A DNA stretch of 64,000 nt from Actinocrispum wychmicini (GTDB taxonomy: Bacteria; Actinomycetota; Actinomycetes; Mycobacteriales; Pseudonocardiaceae). The position numbers and the translations under genes were made by a program. The notes beneath the pieces are model-generated. The model made no database searches, was not told the origin of the DNA, and saw only the letters and a list, made by a program, of their open reading frames with translations. Below are positions 9,220 through 17,760 of the stretch, in pieces (position 1 is the stretch's first letter; each line of letters opens with the position of its first letter). Location of the stretch: positions 744,001 to 808,000 of the forward strand of contig NZ_SLWS01000004.1 of the NCBI RefSeq assembly GCF_004345645.1, given 5' to 3'.

Positions 9220-10398
9220 CTAAGAGGCGGCTGGGATCGCCTCTTGGGGCGTCACATCCCGCAGTGCGTCCAGCAGGTTGTCGATCTCCTCCACCGAGTT
9301 GTATCCGTGCGGGGAGATCCGTAGGGCGTTGCCCCGGGATCCGCAGACGATGCTCCGGGTTTTGAGCGTCTCGTACAGCCGGTTCGGGTCCTGGCCGGGG
9401 ATCCGGAAGCTCAGGATGGGGGAGCGGTGCCCGGCGGAACGATCCGAGATGAGTTCCGCGCCGAGTCGTTCCAGGCCTTCGCAGGCGTGGTCCAGCAGGT
9501 TCCGCACGTGCGCCCAAATGGCCTCGGGGCCGGCTTCCAGGAGCATGCCGATGGACGTGCCCAGGCCGCTGATGCCGGCGATGTTGGGCATTCCGCCTTC
9601 GAACCTGCGGGCGCTGTCGTCGTAGTCGAACGTGAGGTTGTCCCATTCCTCGCGGTGCCGCATGGAGTTCCACCCCGGCTCCAGCGGCGTCAGCAGATCC
9701 CGGCGGTCCGCGCGGACGTAGAACAATCCACTTCCCTGCGGGCCGAGCAGCCATTTGTGCCCGTCCGCCATGGCGAAGTCGATACCCCACCGGTCCAGCT
9801 CCACCGGCAGGACACCCAACCCCTGAATCACGTCCGCGCACAACAACGCCCCCACGTCACGGCACAGCTCCGCCAGCGCCGGCAGGTCGATCCGCCATCC
9901 CCGCCGGAACTGGATCCAGCTGACCGCGACGACTTTCGGCGCGGGTCCGGTCCTGATCACCTCGGCCAACGAGTCGATGGACACCCGTTCCTCGACCCCG
10001 ACGGGTTCGACCAGATCGACCTGAACCCCCTTGGCCTGTAACGCGGTCCACGGATACAACGTTGACGGGAAGTCACGGTTCACCACCACGACGCGGTCAC
10101 CTGGCCGCCACGCCAACCCGTTCGCCACGAAAGCGACGCCTTCGGTCGTGTTCTTGACGAAAGCGACGTCCCGACTGGGCACGCCCATCAACTGTGCGCC
10201 TCGAACGCGCGCCTGTTCGACGGCCTCGCTGTGTACTCCCCAAGCGAGTTCGCCGTCGTCAGCCAGTTCCCGCGACCGTTGGGTGACGGCTTCCATTGTG
10301 GGGGTGGCAATGGGGCCCATACCGGCGTTGTTCAGGTACGACCACTTGGCCGTCACCGGAAACCGGCCGGGCGCCAAGGGCGGTTGTGTGTCGGGCAT
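9220..10398 (-). CDS. Class V aminotransferase (cysteine-desulfurase-like fold), PLP-dependent
   Basis: 392 residues from ATG 10398. I chose this over the in-frame GTG 10434 because the latter lies inside the promoter palindrome and the ATG is 6 nt behind a good -10 box. The PLP lysine is K215 in ADGHKWLLGP, D189 (CADVIQGLG) contacts the pyridine nitrogen, and VNRDFPSTLYPW and RRGWRIDLPAL fit the class V fold. No conserved desulfurase Cys loop is evident, so isopenicillin-N-epimerase-like or other aminotransferase/lyase chemistry is more likely than IscS-type desulfuration. Substrate unknown. Confidence 0.85.
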   Translation of the reverse strand: MPDTQPPLAPGRFPVTAKWSYLNNAGMGPIATPTMEAVTQRSRELADDGELAWGVHSEAVEQARVRGAQLMGVPSRDVAFVKNTTEGVAFVANGLAWRPGDRVVVVNRDFPSTLYPWTALQAKGVQVDLVEPVGVEERVSIDSLAEVIRTGPAPKVVAVSWIQFRRGWRIDLPALAELCRDVGALLCADVIQGLGVLPVELDRWGIDFAMADGHKWLLGPQGSGLFYVRADRRDLLTPLEPGWNSMRHREEWDNLTFDYDDSARRFEGGMPNIAGISGLGTSIGMLLEAGPEAIWAHVRNLLDHACEGLERLGAELISDRSAGHRSPILSFRIPGQDPNRLYETLKTRSIVCGSRGNALRISPHGYNSVEEIDNLLDALRDVTPQEAIPAAS

Positions 10399-10404
10399 GG
10401 CGGA

Positions 10405-10440
10405 AGGATAGAACGATGTGGACACCGTGTCCACATCGTT
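10405..10440 (-). promoter_or_regulatory. Palindromic operator/promoter of the aminotransferase gene
   Basis: Two perfect 14-bp arms (AACGATGTGGACAC at 10412-10425, complement at 10427-10440) flank a single base. Read on the minus strand, TGGACA (10433-10428) and TATCCT (10410-10405) form a -35/-10 pair with exactly 17 bp between, and the ATG follows 6 nt later. The palindrome covers the -35 and most of the spacer, as expected for a repressor site. With one central base it cannot act as an ordinary hairpin terminator. The regulator is not identified. Confidence 0.75.
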
Positions 10441-10446
10441 CCGCGC

Positions 10447-10818
10447 TCAGACCATCGCGTTGCCGTTCGCCGACGACTCCGGGACCTGCTGCAGCACGTC
10501 CCAGTGTTCGACGATCCGGTCGCCGTCGAGGCGGAAGACGTCGGCGACGGCACTGCCGCGGTCGGTCGGCGAGAGCTTCATCAGGCTGTGCGTGACAACC
10601 AGGTCCCCCTCCGCGACGACCCGACGAATTTCGAGACTGAGCTCGGGGAACTGCCGGACGAATCCAGTCAGCGCGACGACTGCGCCTGCCCGGCCGTCGG
10701 GCACGCTGGGGTTGTGTTGGGTGTAGGGCTCGCCCAGATACTTCTCGACCGCGGCCTCCGGCTGCTTCTCGTTGAAGGCCAGATGGAGAAAGTCCTGGAC
10801 GGTCTGCTTGTGGCTCAA
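10447..10818 (-). CDS. SnoaL-like / NTF2-fold small protein
   Basis: 123 residues from a TTG start at 10818, chosen because AAAGGA precedes it by about 6 nt and because longer readings would run into the divergent LysR gene. The sequence (SHKQTVQDFLHLAFNEKQPE, then YTQHNPSVPDG and VTHSLMKL ... DVFRLDGDRIVEHWDVLQ) is typical of SnoaL-like ester-cyclase/NTF2 proteins. These use the cone-shaped fold for polyketide cyclisation, isomerisation or ligand binding; the precise reaction is unknown. Divergent from a LysR gene, which may control it. Confidence 0.85.
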   Translation of the reverse strand: MSHKQTVQDFLHLAFNEKQPEAAVEKYLGEPYTQHNPSVPDGRAGAVVALTGFVRQFPELSLEIRRVVAEGDLVVTHSLMKLSPTDRGSAVADVFRLDGDRIVEHWDVLQQVPESSANGNAMV

Positions 10819-10923
10819 GGTGATTGTCCTTTCAGTACTCGCTCGGTCTGACGCCCGCGTTTCACACCGCCACTGAACCGCCCGGATCCGCCGCTGGAGA
10901 AGGATCGATCCGGTCCGGCCCGA

Positions 10924-10936
10924 TACCCTGCGGGTA
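10924..10936 (+). promoter_or_regulatory. LysR-type T-N11-A box overlapping -10 and leaderless start
   Basis: TACCCTGCGGGTA: inverted repeat TACCC/GGGTA whose last A is the first base of the ATG. TACCCT fits the TAnnnT -10 pattern, with 6 nt to the start codon and no Shine-Dalgarno, so the mRNA is probably leaderless and the regulator could occlude its own promoter. Confidence 0.6.
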
Positions 10937-11904
10937 TGGCCGATATCGAGGTGCGGGAACTGCGGTATTTCCACGCGGTCGCCGAGCAGCTCAACTTCAC
11001 CCGAGCCGCCGAGGTCCTGGGGATGGCCCAGCCACCCCTGTCCCGGGCGATCAGGCAACTCGAACGACGGCTCGACGCCCAACTCTTCGACCGTGACGGC
11101 GGGCGCGTGACGTTGACCACCGCCGGCCAGGTCCTGCTCCAGGAAGCCGACCGCGTGCTCGACGCGGTGTCCGCCGCCGCACTACGCACCCGTCGAGCAG
11201 CCCAACCGACTCCCACTCTGGTCGTGACCGCGAAACCGGGCGTGGCCACGGACCTGCTGCGCCAGATCACCGCCGCCTGTGCCGAGTTGCCCGAACCGCT
11301 GACCATCGAAACCGTGGTCAGCGGCTACGGAGAACAGGCGAACCTGGTGCGCACCGGCCGGTCTGACGTGGCCCTGGTCGGCTCACCCGACGACCACACC
11401 GGACTGGATCTCGAACCAATGATCACCGAACCCCGGGTCGCCGCCCTCCCCGCGGATCACCCCCTCGCCCGCCGGACCACCCTGATCTGCCAGGACCTCA
11501 TCGGCCTACCCACCCCGCAATGCCCACCCGGCACTCCTGCGGCAATGCGCGACTACTGGGCGGGAATGGACCGGGTGCTGTCGCCGACGATCGTCCCCAA
11601 TGGACCCCTGGTCCGCGACAGCGCACAGCTCCTGGAAACCGTCGCACTCGGCCAGGCGGTCGCCCTCATCCCCACCTCCCTCGCCGACCGCAACCGCCGC
11701 CCCGACATCGCCTACCGCCCAGTGCGCGACGCCAGCCCGTACACCCTCGCGATCGCCTGGCGATCCGGCGTCAACGACCCGTCGATAGCCCGCCTGGTGC
11801 GGATCGCGATCGACCTCACCAGCGACCGAGCCATCCAGGCGGCTGGTCTTAAAGACCCCAAGCCCAGGTTGGTAGGTCTTGAAGATCTCCGGAACCCGGG
11901 GTGA
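10936..11904 (+). CDS. LysR-family transcriptional regulator
   Basis: 322 residues. The N-terminal helix-turn-helix (VRELRYFHAVAEQLNFTRAAEVLGMAQPPLSRAIRQLE) is canonical, as is the RVTLTTAGQVLLQEADRVL linker helix. A two-lobed periplasmic-binding-protein-like effector domain follows from about residue 90. The divergent arrangement with the SnoaL-like gene (start codons 117 bp apart) makes that gene the likely target. Its own start overlaps a T-N11-A box, suggesting autorepression. Effector unknown. Confidence 0.92.
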   Translation: MADIEVRELRYFHAVAEQLNFTRAAEVLGMAQPPLSRAIRQLERRLDAQLFDRDGGRVTLTTAGQVLLQEADRVLDAVSAAALRTRRAAQPTPTLVVTAKPGVATDLLRQITAACAELPEPLTIETVVSGYGEQANLVRTGRSDVALVGSPDDHTGLDLEPMITEPRVAALPADHPLARRTTLICQDLIGLPTPQCPPGTPAAMRDYWAGMDRVLSPTIVPNGPLVRDSAQLLETVALGQAVALIPTSLADRNRRPDIAYRPVRDASPYTLAIAWRSGVNDPSIARLVRIAIDLTSDRAIQAAGLKDPKPRLVGLEDLRNPG

Positions 11905-12132
11905 GCGGATTCAGTTTGAACCCACGCCTCGCCCGCTTCATCCACCAGACGTTCAGGTTGCCTGAGACGTCATAGCCGTTCAGCTGGTATCAGCACGGTT
12001 ACTGTCATGGTGACCGGGCTGAGTGCTGCTCGGCGCTTCAGGCGCCTCCGGCTCGTTTTCAGACCACGCGATGCATCGTCACATGCAGGAAGCATGCATA
12101 CTACTCCACAGTTGATAGTGCCGCGCATCGGG

Positions 12133-12161
12133 TGTGACAGAGTATGAGCCGATTGTAGGAC
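12133..12161 (+). promoter_or_regulatory. Candidate promoter in the 11905-12197 intergenic region
   Basis: TGTGAC (12133-12138) and TAGGAC (12156-12161) are spaced by 17 bp, about 36 bp before the next ATG. The surrounding ~290-bp spacer is less G+C-rich than the neighbours, contains two ATGCAT palindromes (near 12071 and 12095), and shows no convincing gene. Weak evidence. Confidence 0.3.
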
Positions 12162-12197
12162 AAACGTCAAGTTTTGCCAGTAACACTCGAGGAGCCA

Positions 12198-13832
12198 ATG
12201 AAGAACAGGGTTGACTGGACAGACGAGCGCCTCGGGTCATCTGTCTATGAAGACATGATCAGTGTGCTCATCAGCCGCCTTCACCCAGAGGCGCAGCGAA
12301 TTGACGGTGCTGGCGGCGACGGCGGCAGGGACGTGCAGCTTCCGCTGCCAACCGGACTTGAGATCTTTGAGCTCAAGCGTTTCGTCGGGCGTGTTGGAAG
12401 GAGTCAGCGCGCCCAAATTGCACGTTCACTCAAGCGGGCGGCAGCTCGCAATCCGGTCGCCTGGTATCTGGTCGTCCCGATTGACCATACCGACGGTGAA
12501 CTGCAATGGTTCAACGACCTCAAGGCCGAGTACTCGTTCCCGTGTATTTGGCGAGGTAAGACTTGGCTTGACGACCACATGGCCGCACACCCCAACCTCC
12601 CGCGCTACTATTTGGAGGGTAGTAAAGAGGTTATCTACGACCTGCTCAAGCAAGTTAACGATGAGAAAGCTGCACTGACGAGGGGCGTGCCCGAACTCGT
12701 GGAGCGAGTGCGGGCGCTTAAAGATCAGTTGAACGAACTCGATCCGCACTATGAGTTCGGCTTCGGTATCCATCCGGACGGCTCGGTAAATATAACGGTT
12801 ACGCCGTTCTATCGCGGAGTCGAAAAGGATCGCGCTATCACTCTGGGTGGTGCGTTCGAATTTCCCGATACCGAGGAAGGTAAGAAAGCTGCCCAGACGT
12901 TTGAAGATGCCTTCAACTATGGTACGCCAGCAACTGTACCCGGCGGATACATAAAGGACCTCAAGTTCGACGTGCCGCTGGCGGTCAGCAGCAATTACGA
13001 AACGGGTGGGCTACAACTTGGTGCCGCCATCAACATGGCCGCGGAACAGCTCCATGCAGTGCTCCGCATCCAAGATGCAGATGGATTGGTAATTGCACAG
13101 ATTCCACTGAGGAGCACGGAGAGCACTGCTGGACTTCGCGGCGGAGAGCTGAAGTTTGTCGACCTTACGTGCGTCATGAACGTGACAACTCGCTTCGACG
13201 TTCCCACAAGGCGCCTCAACGTACACTACAATTTTCATCAGCCGGAAAACTGTCTGCCTGGCGTGCTGTTGCCAACAGTGCATTTTCTCGGACAGATGCG
13301 GCCCGGGCGGCACATGACCATCGTATTGAACGGGCATGAGGCCGGGCCACCTATTGAGATCCCAGCGTCTGAGGCTGATGAGTTCTCCGACATGGCCAGT
13401 CTCTTGCGCCTACTCGCCGACATTCAGCACGTTAGTGGTGTCTACTTCGCGGTCCCGCAAGGACTCTCCAGCGAAGAAATGCGATCCCTTAACGTTGCCC
13501 ACGCGTACCTCACCAACAAGGTAGTCACGCACCAATGGTCTGAGACCAGCTTTCATACGACGGTCGAAGGTCTCTCGTCACCGAATATTCGTCGGCTCGG
13601 CATGGAGAGAGAAGTACGAAATATGTGGCTCCAGTCACCCCTGGTGGTAACACTGGGCAATGAAGCGTACACGCTCGGGGTAGTTCGACGTGTGATGGCG
13701 AGTGTGTGCGTCAAGAGGTGGCCCAAGATTCCAGAAAATGCGACGCCAGACACTGAGGTTTCGATCGATTTGGAACCAGGTTCAGACGCTTCTGTGTCGG
13801 TGTCAATGGTGTCAACCGGCGGGTTGAGCTAA
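12198..13832 (+). CDS. PD-(D/E)XK nuclease-like protein, possible stand-alone defence protein
   Basis: 544 residues from ATG 12198 (GAGGAG just upstream; an in-frame TTG at 12174 is the longer alternative). The N-terminal ~140 residues read as a restriction-endonuclease-like fold: IDGAGGDGGRDVQ provides the acidic residue D45 and EIFELKRF the E58-x-K60 pair, a classic D...ExK metal site, with E18 on the first helix. A short coiled-coil (about residues 145-185) leads to a long beta-rich C-terminal region I do not recognise. Base composition is visibly less G+C-rich than the flanks, a sign of recent transfer. Many restriction and anti-phage proteins have this N-terminus. A role in DNA cleavage is inferred. 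Confidence 0.6.
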   Translation: MKNRVDWTDERLGSSVYEDMISVLISRLHPEAQRIDGAGGDGGRDVQLPLPTGLEIFELKRFVGRVGRSQRAQIARSLKRAAARNPVAWYLVVPIDHTDGELQWFNDLKAEYSFPCIWRGKTWLDDHMAAHPNLPRYYLEGSKEVIYDLLKQVNDEKAALTRGVPELVERVRALKDQLNELDPHYEFGFGIHPDGSVNITVTPFYRGVEKDRAITLGGAFEFPDTEEGKKAAQTFEDAFNYGTPATVPGGYIKDLKFDVPLAVSSNYETGGLQLGAAINMAAEQLHAVLRIQDADGLVIAQIPLRSTESTAGLRGGELKFVDLTCVMNVTTRFDVPTRRLNVHYNFHQPENCLPGVLLPTVHFLGQMRPGRHMTIVLNGHEAGPPIEIPASEADEFSDMASLLRLLADIQHVSGVYFAVPQGLSSEEMRSLNVAHAYLTNKVVTHQWSETSFHTTVEGLSSPNIRRLGMEREVRNMWLQSPLVVTLGNEAYTLGVVRRVMASVCVKRWPKIPENATPDTEVSIDLEPGSDASVSVSMVSTGGLS

Positions 13833-13935
13833 AGTCCGGCTCAGCAGATTCTTTCCGTCGATTGGGATAGATACGCAGCTACTCGGCTATCTGACATCTT
13901 GATTCCGAACTCCCCAGCTGATGACAGGAGCACCA

Positions 13936-14766
13936 GTGCCCCTTCGAAGCACCACCACAGTCTTCCGCACCTACGATGGCTTGCAGCTCGTCGGCACGGT
14001 CACCAGTCCGGAGAACAGGACGGATCAGGCCCTGGTCCTCGTGCACGGCGGGGGCGTGACTCGTGAGGAAGCCGGCTTCTTCCGTCGTCTAGCCGATGGT
14101 GTGGGCGAGGCAGGTGTAGCCTCGCTACGCTTCGACCTTCGCGGACACGGTGAAAGTGAGGGCCGCCAGGAGGACCTGACGCTCTCGGCGGTCCTCAACG
14201 ACATCCAGGCCGCCATCGAGCACGTGCGGGAAACGACCGGTGCCACCGCTGTCAGTCTCTTCGGTGTCAGCTTCGCTGGCGGCATCTGTGGCTACTTCGC
14301 GGCGAAGCGTCCGGAGTTGGTCGACCACTTGGTGCTGGGCAACCCGCTGTTGAACTACAAGAAGCGCTTCATTGACGACAAGCCGTATTGGCACGACAAC
14401 CGGATCGACCAAGCCGCAGGCAAGGAGCTGGCTGAGCAGGGGTATGTGGCGCACTCGCCGACGTTCAAGCTTGGCCGAGCGCTCCTCAACGAGGTCTTCT
14501 GGCTCCAGCCGGATACGGTGCTCGGCGAGATCCAGGCGCGGACTTTGATCATCCACGGCACCAAGGACACCTTCATCCCCGTGGACTCTTCACGCGCAGC
14601 TGCTTCTCAGTTGAGGTGCGAGCACAAGCTGGTCGAGATCAAAGGAGCCCAACATGGCTTCGCCATCCGTAACGATCCGACCTATGTGGACCCGCAAAGC
14701 CAGGCGTGGCAAGCGTTTGTGATCCGCACCGTCGCGGAGTGGATCACCAGCAAGACACGTACTTAA
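13936..14766 (+). CDS. Alpha/beta-hydrolase (esterase/acylhydrolase type)
   Basis: 276 residues from GTG 13936, which AGGAG precedes by 5 nt; an in-frame ATG at 13921 has no ribosome-binding site. HGGGV gives the oxyanion hole, GVSFAG the nucleophile elbow, and GTKDTFIP and GAQHGF the acid and histidine, so the triad is complete. DLRGHGESEG is typical of the family (DUF/hydrolase_4-like or dipeptidyl-peptidase-like lipid esterases). Substrate unknown. The gene is tail-to-tail with the XRE/TPR regulator, with 4 bp between stops. Confidence 0.88.
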   Translation: MPLRSTTTVFRTYDGLQLVGTVTSPENRTDQALVLVHGGGVTREEAGFFRRLADGVGEAGVASLRFDLRGHGESEGRQEDLTLSAVLNDIQAAIEHVRETTGATAVSLFGVSFAGGICGYFAAKRPELVDHLVLGNPLLNYKKRFIDDKPYWHDNRIDQAAGKELAEQGYVAHSPTFKLGRALLNEVFWLQPDTVLGEIQARTLIIHGTKDTFIPVDSSRAAASQLRCEHKLVEIKGAQHGFAIRNDPTYVDPQSQAWQAFVIRTVAEWITSKTRT

Positions 14767-14770
14767 GGCC

Positions 14771-16261
14771 TTAGTGCGGCATTCGTTGGCAGCTTGGTCT
14801 TTGAGACTGTTGTGTGGACATGACTTCCCGCAACTCCCGCACAGCCACCCGCCCTTGCCATGGCTGCAAGGTCTCCAGCACTTTCTGTAGTTCTGCCGTG
14901 GTGCGTCCGGAGTTAGTCTCCGCTGCCAGCGGCCAAGCAACCAGACCGACACGTGCCGCTTCGTCCGGTTCGCCGCCCAATGCCAACGCCGAGGCCATGA
15001 GTGCTGAGAAGTAGCCGTAGTCGCGAGTCGAGAACTGCTCGTTCTGGAGCCACTGCTGGTACAGCTCAGCAGCACGCTGCGGCTGGCCCGCTTCGGTATG
15101 GCAGATGGCCATCTGCATTCGAAGCAGCGTGGCGTTGTAGTGCGCACCGAGCTGCTCGCCCTCGTCGTCGGCTGCATCCGGAGCGTCAGCAAGCAGCTGC
15201 TGGGCTTGATCCAGGGTTCGCTCAACAAGCGCTTGGTTCTGGCCGAGCATGGCATAGCCGCGAGCTTCTTGCTGCGCAGCATCAGCCTGAACGCGCATTG
15301 GCAACCGCCATGGCCCGGTGCGTACGGCTTGGGCCAAAGTCAGCATGCGCAAGGCGTCGCGTTCGTCGTAGGCGGCCTGGGCCTTCTTGAGCAGGATGTA
15401 GCCCTGCATGGCTGGGTCACCGGCTTCCTGTGCCCACTCAGTTGCCTGGTCTCGCCAGAAGCCAGCTTTCAAGGGATCGTGCACATCCCGGTACAACCAG
15501 CCGACGAACTCGGCGATGCGTGACCCAACGGCCAGCAGTTGGCGGCGCAGCTCTGGGTCAACGTCCCGTGCGCTCTGTTCGACTGCTGCCACCAACCCCA
15601 GCGCAGCCGGCAGCGTCTTGGCTGGTCCCTGCGTGCCGTCATCGGCCATGTAGGTATGGAGCTGTCGCTCGAAGTAGCCGATCACTGAGTGATCAACGCT
15701 CCGACTGGGTGTTTCGAGTGCCGCAGCGACATGTGCCTGCTCGTCCGGGTTCAGGGCGGACCACGCAGCAAACCCAAAGCCAGCCTTCAAGAAGGCCCGG
15801 CGATCCAGTGGGTTCATGGTGTCCGCCTCGGCAGCAATGGAATGCTCCACCAGCCTCATGCCCGTAGCGTCGCCAAGTAAGGCCTCAAGTCCACCGGCCG
15901 TCATGTCGACGTCATCAAGGGGTACGAGCAGGAAGCGGCCATCGATGACTACTGGCAGCTGGACCGTGGCATCCGCGTCAGTAGAGACCGGGACAAGAGC
16001 CTCACTTGCAACAGGGTTCGCTGCTTCCAACTCGACGGAGAAGCGCTCCTGTACCTCGGCCGATACTCGGGCGAATACGGTATCGACCAGCCCCTGGCTA
16101 TCATGCGACAAGATCAGGGTGGTGCCCCGGGCCTCCCAGCGAGCCACCGTCCGCGGCGCGACGTCGAGTCGGTGGGCGAAGTCGCGGATGCTGAGGCGCA
16201 TAGCCAGGCGTAGCGCCTTGGTTTCAGCGCCCGTCCATTGACCAACGGCGGCCATCAACAT
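14771..16261 (-). CDS. XRE-family HTH regulator with TPR-like sensor region
   Basis: About 496 residues. Several starts compete (TTG 16390, ATG 16267, GTG 16264, ATG 16261). I favour 16261 because GAGGGG ends 6 nt before it and family members begin close to the HTH. ETKALRLAMRLSIRDFAHRLDVAPRTVARWEARG is the helix-turn-helix. The middle contains DRRAFLKAGFG, an internal twin-arginine-like string common in these actinomycete regulators, and the C-terminal half is helical TPR-like (YILLKKAQAAYDERDA, MQMAICHTEAGQPQRAAELYQQW). Divergent from three small genes it may control. Ligand unknown. Confidence 0.85.
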   Translation of the reverse strand: MLMAAVGQWTGAETKALRLAMRLSIRDFAHRLDVAPRTVARWEARGTTLILSHDSQGLVDTVFARVSAEVQERFSVELEAANPVASEALVPVSTDADATVQLPVVIDGRFLLVPLDDVDMTAGGLEALLGDATGMRLVEHSIAAEADTMNPLDRRAFLKAGFGFAAWSALNPDEQAHVAAALETPSRSVDHSVIGYFERQLHTYMADDGTQGPAKTLPAALGLVAAVEQSARDVDPELRRQLLAVGSRIAEFVGWLYRDVHDPLKAGFWRDQATEWAQEAGDPAMQGYILLKKAQAAYDERDALRMLTLAQAVRTGPWRLPMRVQADAAQQEARGYAMLGQNQALVERTLDQAQQLLADAPDAADDEGEQLGAHYNATLLRMQMAICHTEAGQPQRAAELYQQWLQNEQFSTRDYGYFSALMASALALGGEPDEAARVGLVAWPLAAETNSGRTTAELQKVLETLQPWQGRVAVRELREVMSTQQSQRPSCQRMPH

Positions 16262-16521
16262 CACCATCCCCTCGGGCTGCGAAGCAGGTACTTGGAGCGT
16301 AACGCGCTGAAGCAAGGTCAACACTACGTCCTTTCGCGCCAACGCCAGGTCATTCCCCGCAACCAACCGGCTGGCAAAGCTCAAAGCCAAGCGCTCGCCG
16401 CGGGAATGCTCTGGATGAGCAGGCCAGAAAGCGCTGACGTCCGCAGCCTCAATCTGGCTGCCTGTCAGTTCGGGGCGGGTGCCGTCAACCCACCTGTCGT
16501 CCGCGCGTAGGAGCTGCCGTC

Positions 16522-16722
16522 ATGCCAAGTGTGTTCGCTGGCCAGCTGACGCCAACGAGTGTCTCGTCGCCCTTGTCTGACCTCCCCTTCTGCCTCCTGA
16601 TCTCCTTGGCCGTGGGGTTGTGGTCCGCTGTCCTGGTCCGCTGGCTGTGGGCGAAATCTGGGATTGGTCAGCGGTTCGCAGTGTGGCGGTGGCGGCGTCA
16701 GGGCCGAGCTCGGCGGCGGTGA
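16522..16722 (+). CDS. Small single-pass membrane protein
   Basis: 66 residues; AGGAG lies 7 nt before the ATG. A hydrophobic segment (LPFCLLISLAVGLWSAVLVRW) is followed by a strongly basic tail ending RRR, which predicts an inside C-terminus. First gene of a three-gene set divergent from the XRE regulator. No family recognised. Confidence 0.55.
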   Translation: MPSVFAGQLTPTSVSSPLSDLPFCLLISLAVGLWSAVLVRWLWAKSGIGQRFAVWRWRRQGRARRR

Positions 16723-16729
16723 GGTTGCC

Positions 16730-16999
16730 ATGCTGTCGGTCGGTTCCCAGCCAAACCGTGAAGCGGCCTACATCCAGGAAGCCTATGAGGTGCGGGTGCG
16801 GGCTGCCGAAGTGTTGGCAGCGGTTGGTGCTGAGCAACTGTGCCGGGTGGCGTTGTTCCGGGCATGCCGGTGGGCGGAAGTGTCGGCAGGCGGCTACGAA
16901 CACAATCTGGAGCTGGCCGACCTGGCATGGGTACGGGCCAGTGAGTGGTTGCGGATCTGGCTCAGGATTGCTGGCAGATGCAAGATGTTGAAACAGTGA
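16730..16999 (+). CDS. Small helical hypothetical protein
   Basis: 89 residues from ATG 16730, whose GAGG ribosome-binding site overlaps the stop codon of the preceding gene, so translation is probably coupled. The sequence is almost entirely alpha-helical (EAYEVRVRAAEVLAAVGAEQ; ELADLAWVRASEWLRIWLR). No catalytic motif is visible and I cannot assign a family. Part of the XRE-linked operon. Confidence 0.55.
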   Translation: MLSVGSQPNREAAYIQEAYEVRVRAAEVLAAVGAEQLCRVALFRACRWAEVSAGGYEHNLELADLAWVRASEWLRIWLRIAGRCKMLKQ

Positions 17000-17018
17000 C
17001 ATGAGAGGCAGAAGTACA

Positions 17019-17450
17019 ATGACGGAGACCTTGACCTTGCCCGTTGTCGAACCGCCTGTTGCGGACACCAAGGTTCTGGTGTCTTGGGCCGAGGAACCGT
17101 GTCCAGTTTGGTGTGACGGCGATCATCCAGATTGTCCGGAACACCTGTCCAGTGCGTGGATGTGTTTTGTGCGATTGTCGATGGAGGTGCCAGTGGTGGT
17201 GATGATGGACGGAGGCAATGGCACGACCGTACCGATCGTGCTTCCCAAGGAGCTGGAGGTCTACTTGGAACAGCAGGTGGGAGACAATGTTCCGCGGATG
17301 GTCATTGGAAAGCGGCCTTCAGGCGACGTCTTGCTGCAGTGCGCGCCAACCGAAGCAATGCATCTGGGGAATGCCCTGCTTCGGTTGGCAGCGATGGCCA
17401 TGGGCGGCAAGATGATGGAGTGTGGGGAGTGTGAGGGGCATGAGGCGTAG
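17019..17450 (+). CDS. DUF6907-like protein
   Basis: 143 residues from ATG 17019 (AGAGG upstream; ATG 17001 is an alternative without one). The segment EEPCPVWCDGDHPDCPEH (Cys and His clustered) is the hallmark I associate with DUF6907 proteins of actinomycetes and suggests metal binding. A cysteine pair also ends the protein (ECGECEGHE). Third gene of the XRE-linked operon; a perfect hairpin follows. Biochemical role unknown. Confidence 0.65.
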   Translation: MTETLTLPVVEPPVADTKVLVSWAEEPCPVWCDGDHPDCPEHLSSAWMCFVRLSMEVPVVVMMDGGNGTTVPIVLPKELEVYLEQQVGDNVPRMVIGKRPSGDVLLQCAPTEAMHLGNALLRLAAMAMGGKMMECGECEGHEA

Positions 17451-17469
17451 GTAGTTCAGATACTTCTCC

Positions 17470-17502
17470 TGGTCAGGGCGCGCTGGGGGTGCGCCCTGAC
17501 CA
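17470..17502 (+). terminator. Rho-independent terminator of the small-gene operon
   Basis: Perfect 12-bp stem TGGTCAGGGCGC / GCGCCCTGACCA with a 9-nt loop, followed by ACTTTTCAC. It starts 20 bp after the DUF6907-like stop codon. Confidence 0.85.
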
Positions 17503-17760
17503 CTTTTCACATGAATCGCCAGAAGTAAATCCCAGATTCAGTCTACGCATTGCAGATCTCATGGGCTAGGTCGGCCCCATCAAGGCGAGAATATCATTCA
17601 GGGCAAGAGGTGCACTCCATTGTGCAGCGTTGCAGTCCAAGGCCGAAGCTGGAGTTGTTCGCGCAACGAGCGCGGCGAGGTGGGATGTGTGGGGTGACGA
17701 GGTTAGGTGTGATGTGGGTTTGTGCTTCTCCTTGTCGCGTGCAGACCTGAATTAAGCGAG
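17503..17760 (+). other. Intergenic region without recognisable gene
   Basis: About 260 bp, less G+C-rich than the flanks, with T/G-rich runs near 17680-17720. I see no conserved reading frame, RNA fold or repeat. It leads directly into transposase debris, so it is probably decaying mobile-element DNA. Confidence 0.4.

Noticed and set aside
9220..10398. Cysteine desulfurase (IscS/SufS)
   Set aside because: No conserved catalytic Cys loop and no Fe-S assembly genes; the broader class V aminotransferase label is safer.
10412..10440. Palindrome as a terminator for the SnoaL-like gene
   Set aside because: The arms are separated by one base, so a normal loop cannot form without opening the stem, and the site fits a -35/-10 operator much better.
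11970..12170. 66-codon minus-strand frame before the PD-(D/E)XK gene
   Set aside because: No ribosome-binding site, no family features, and it covers the candidate promoter; probably spurious.
13833..13920. Attachment site or repeat bordering the less G+C-rich island
   Set aside because: I compared both island edges (about 11.9 and 13.9 kb) and saw no direct repeat, integrase or tRNA.
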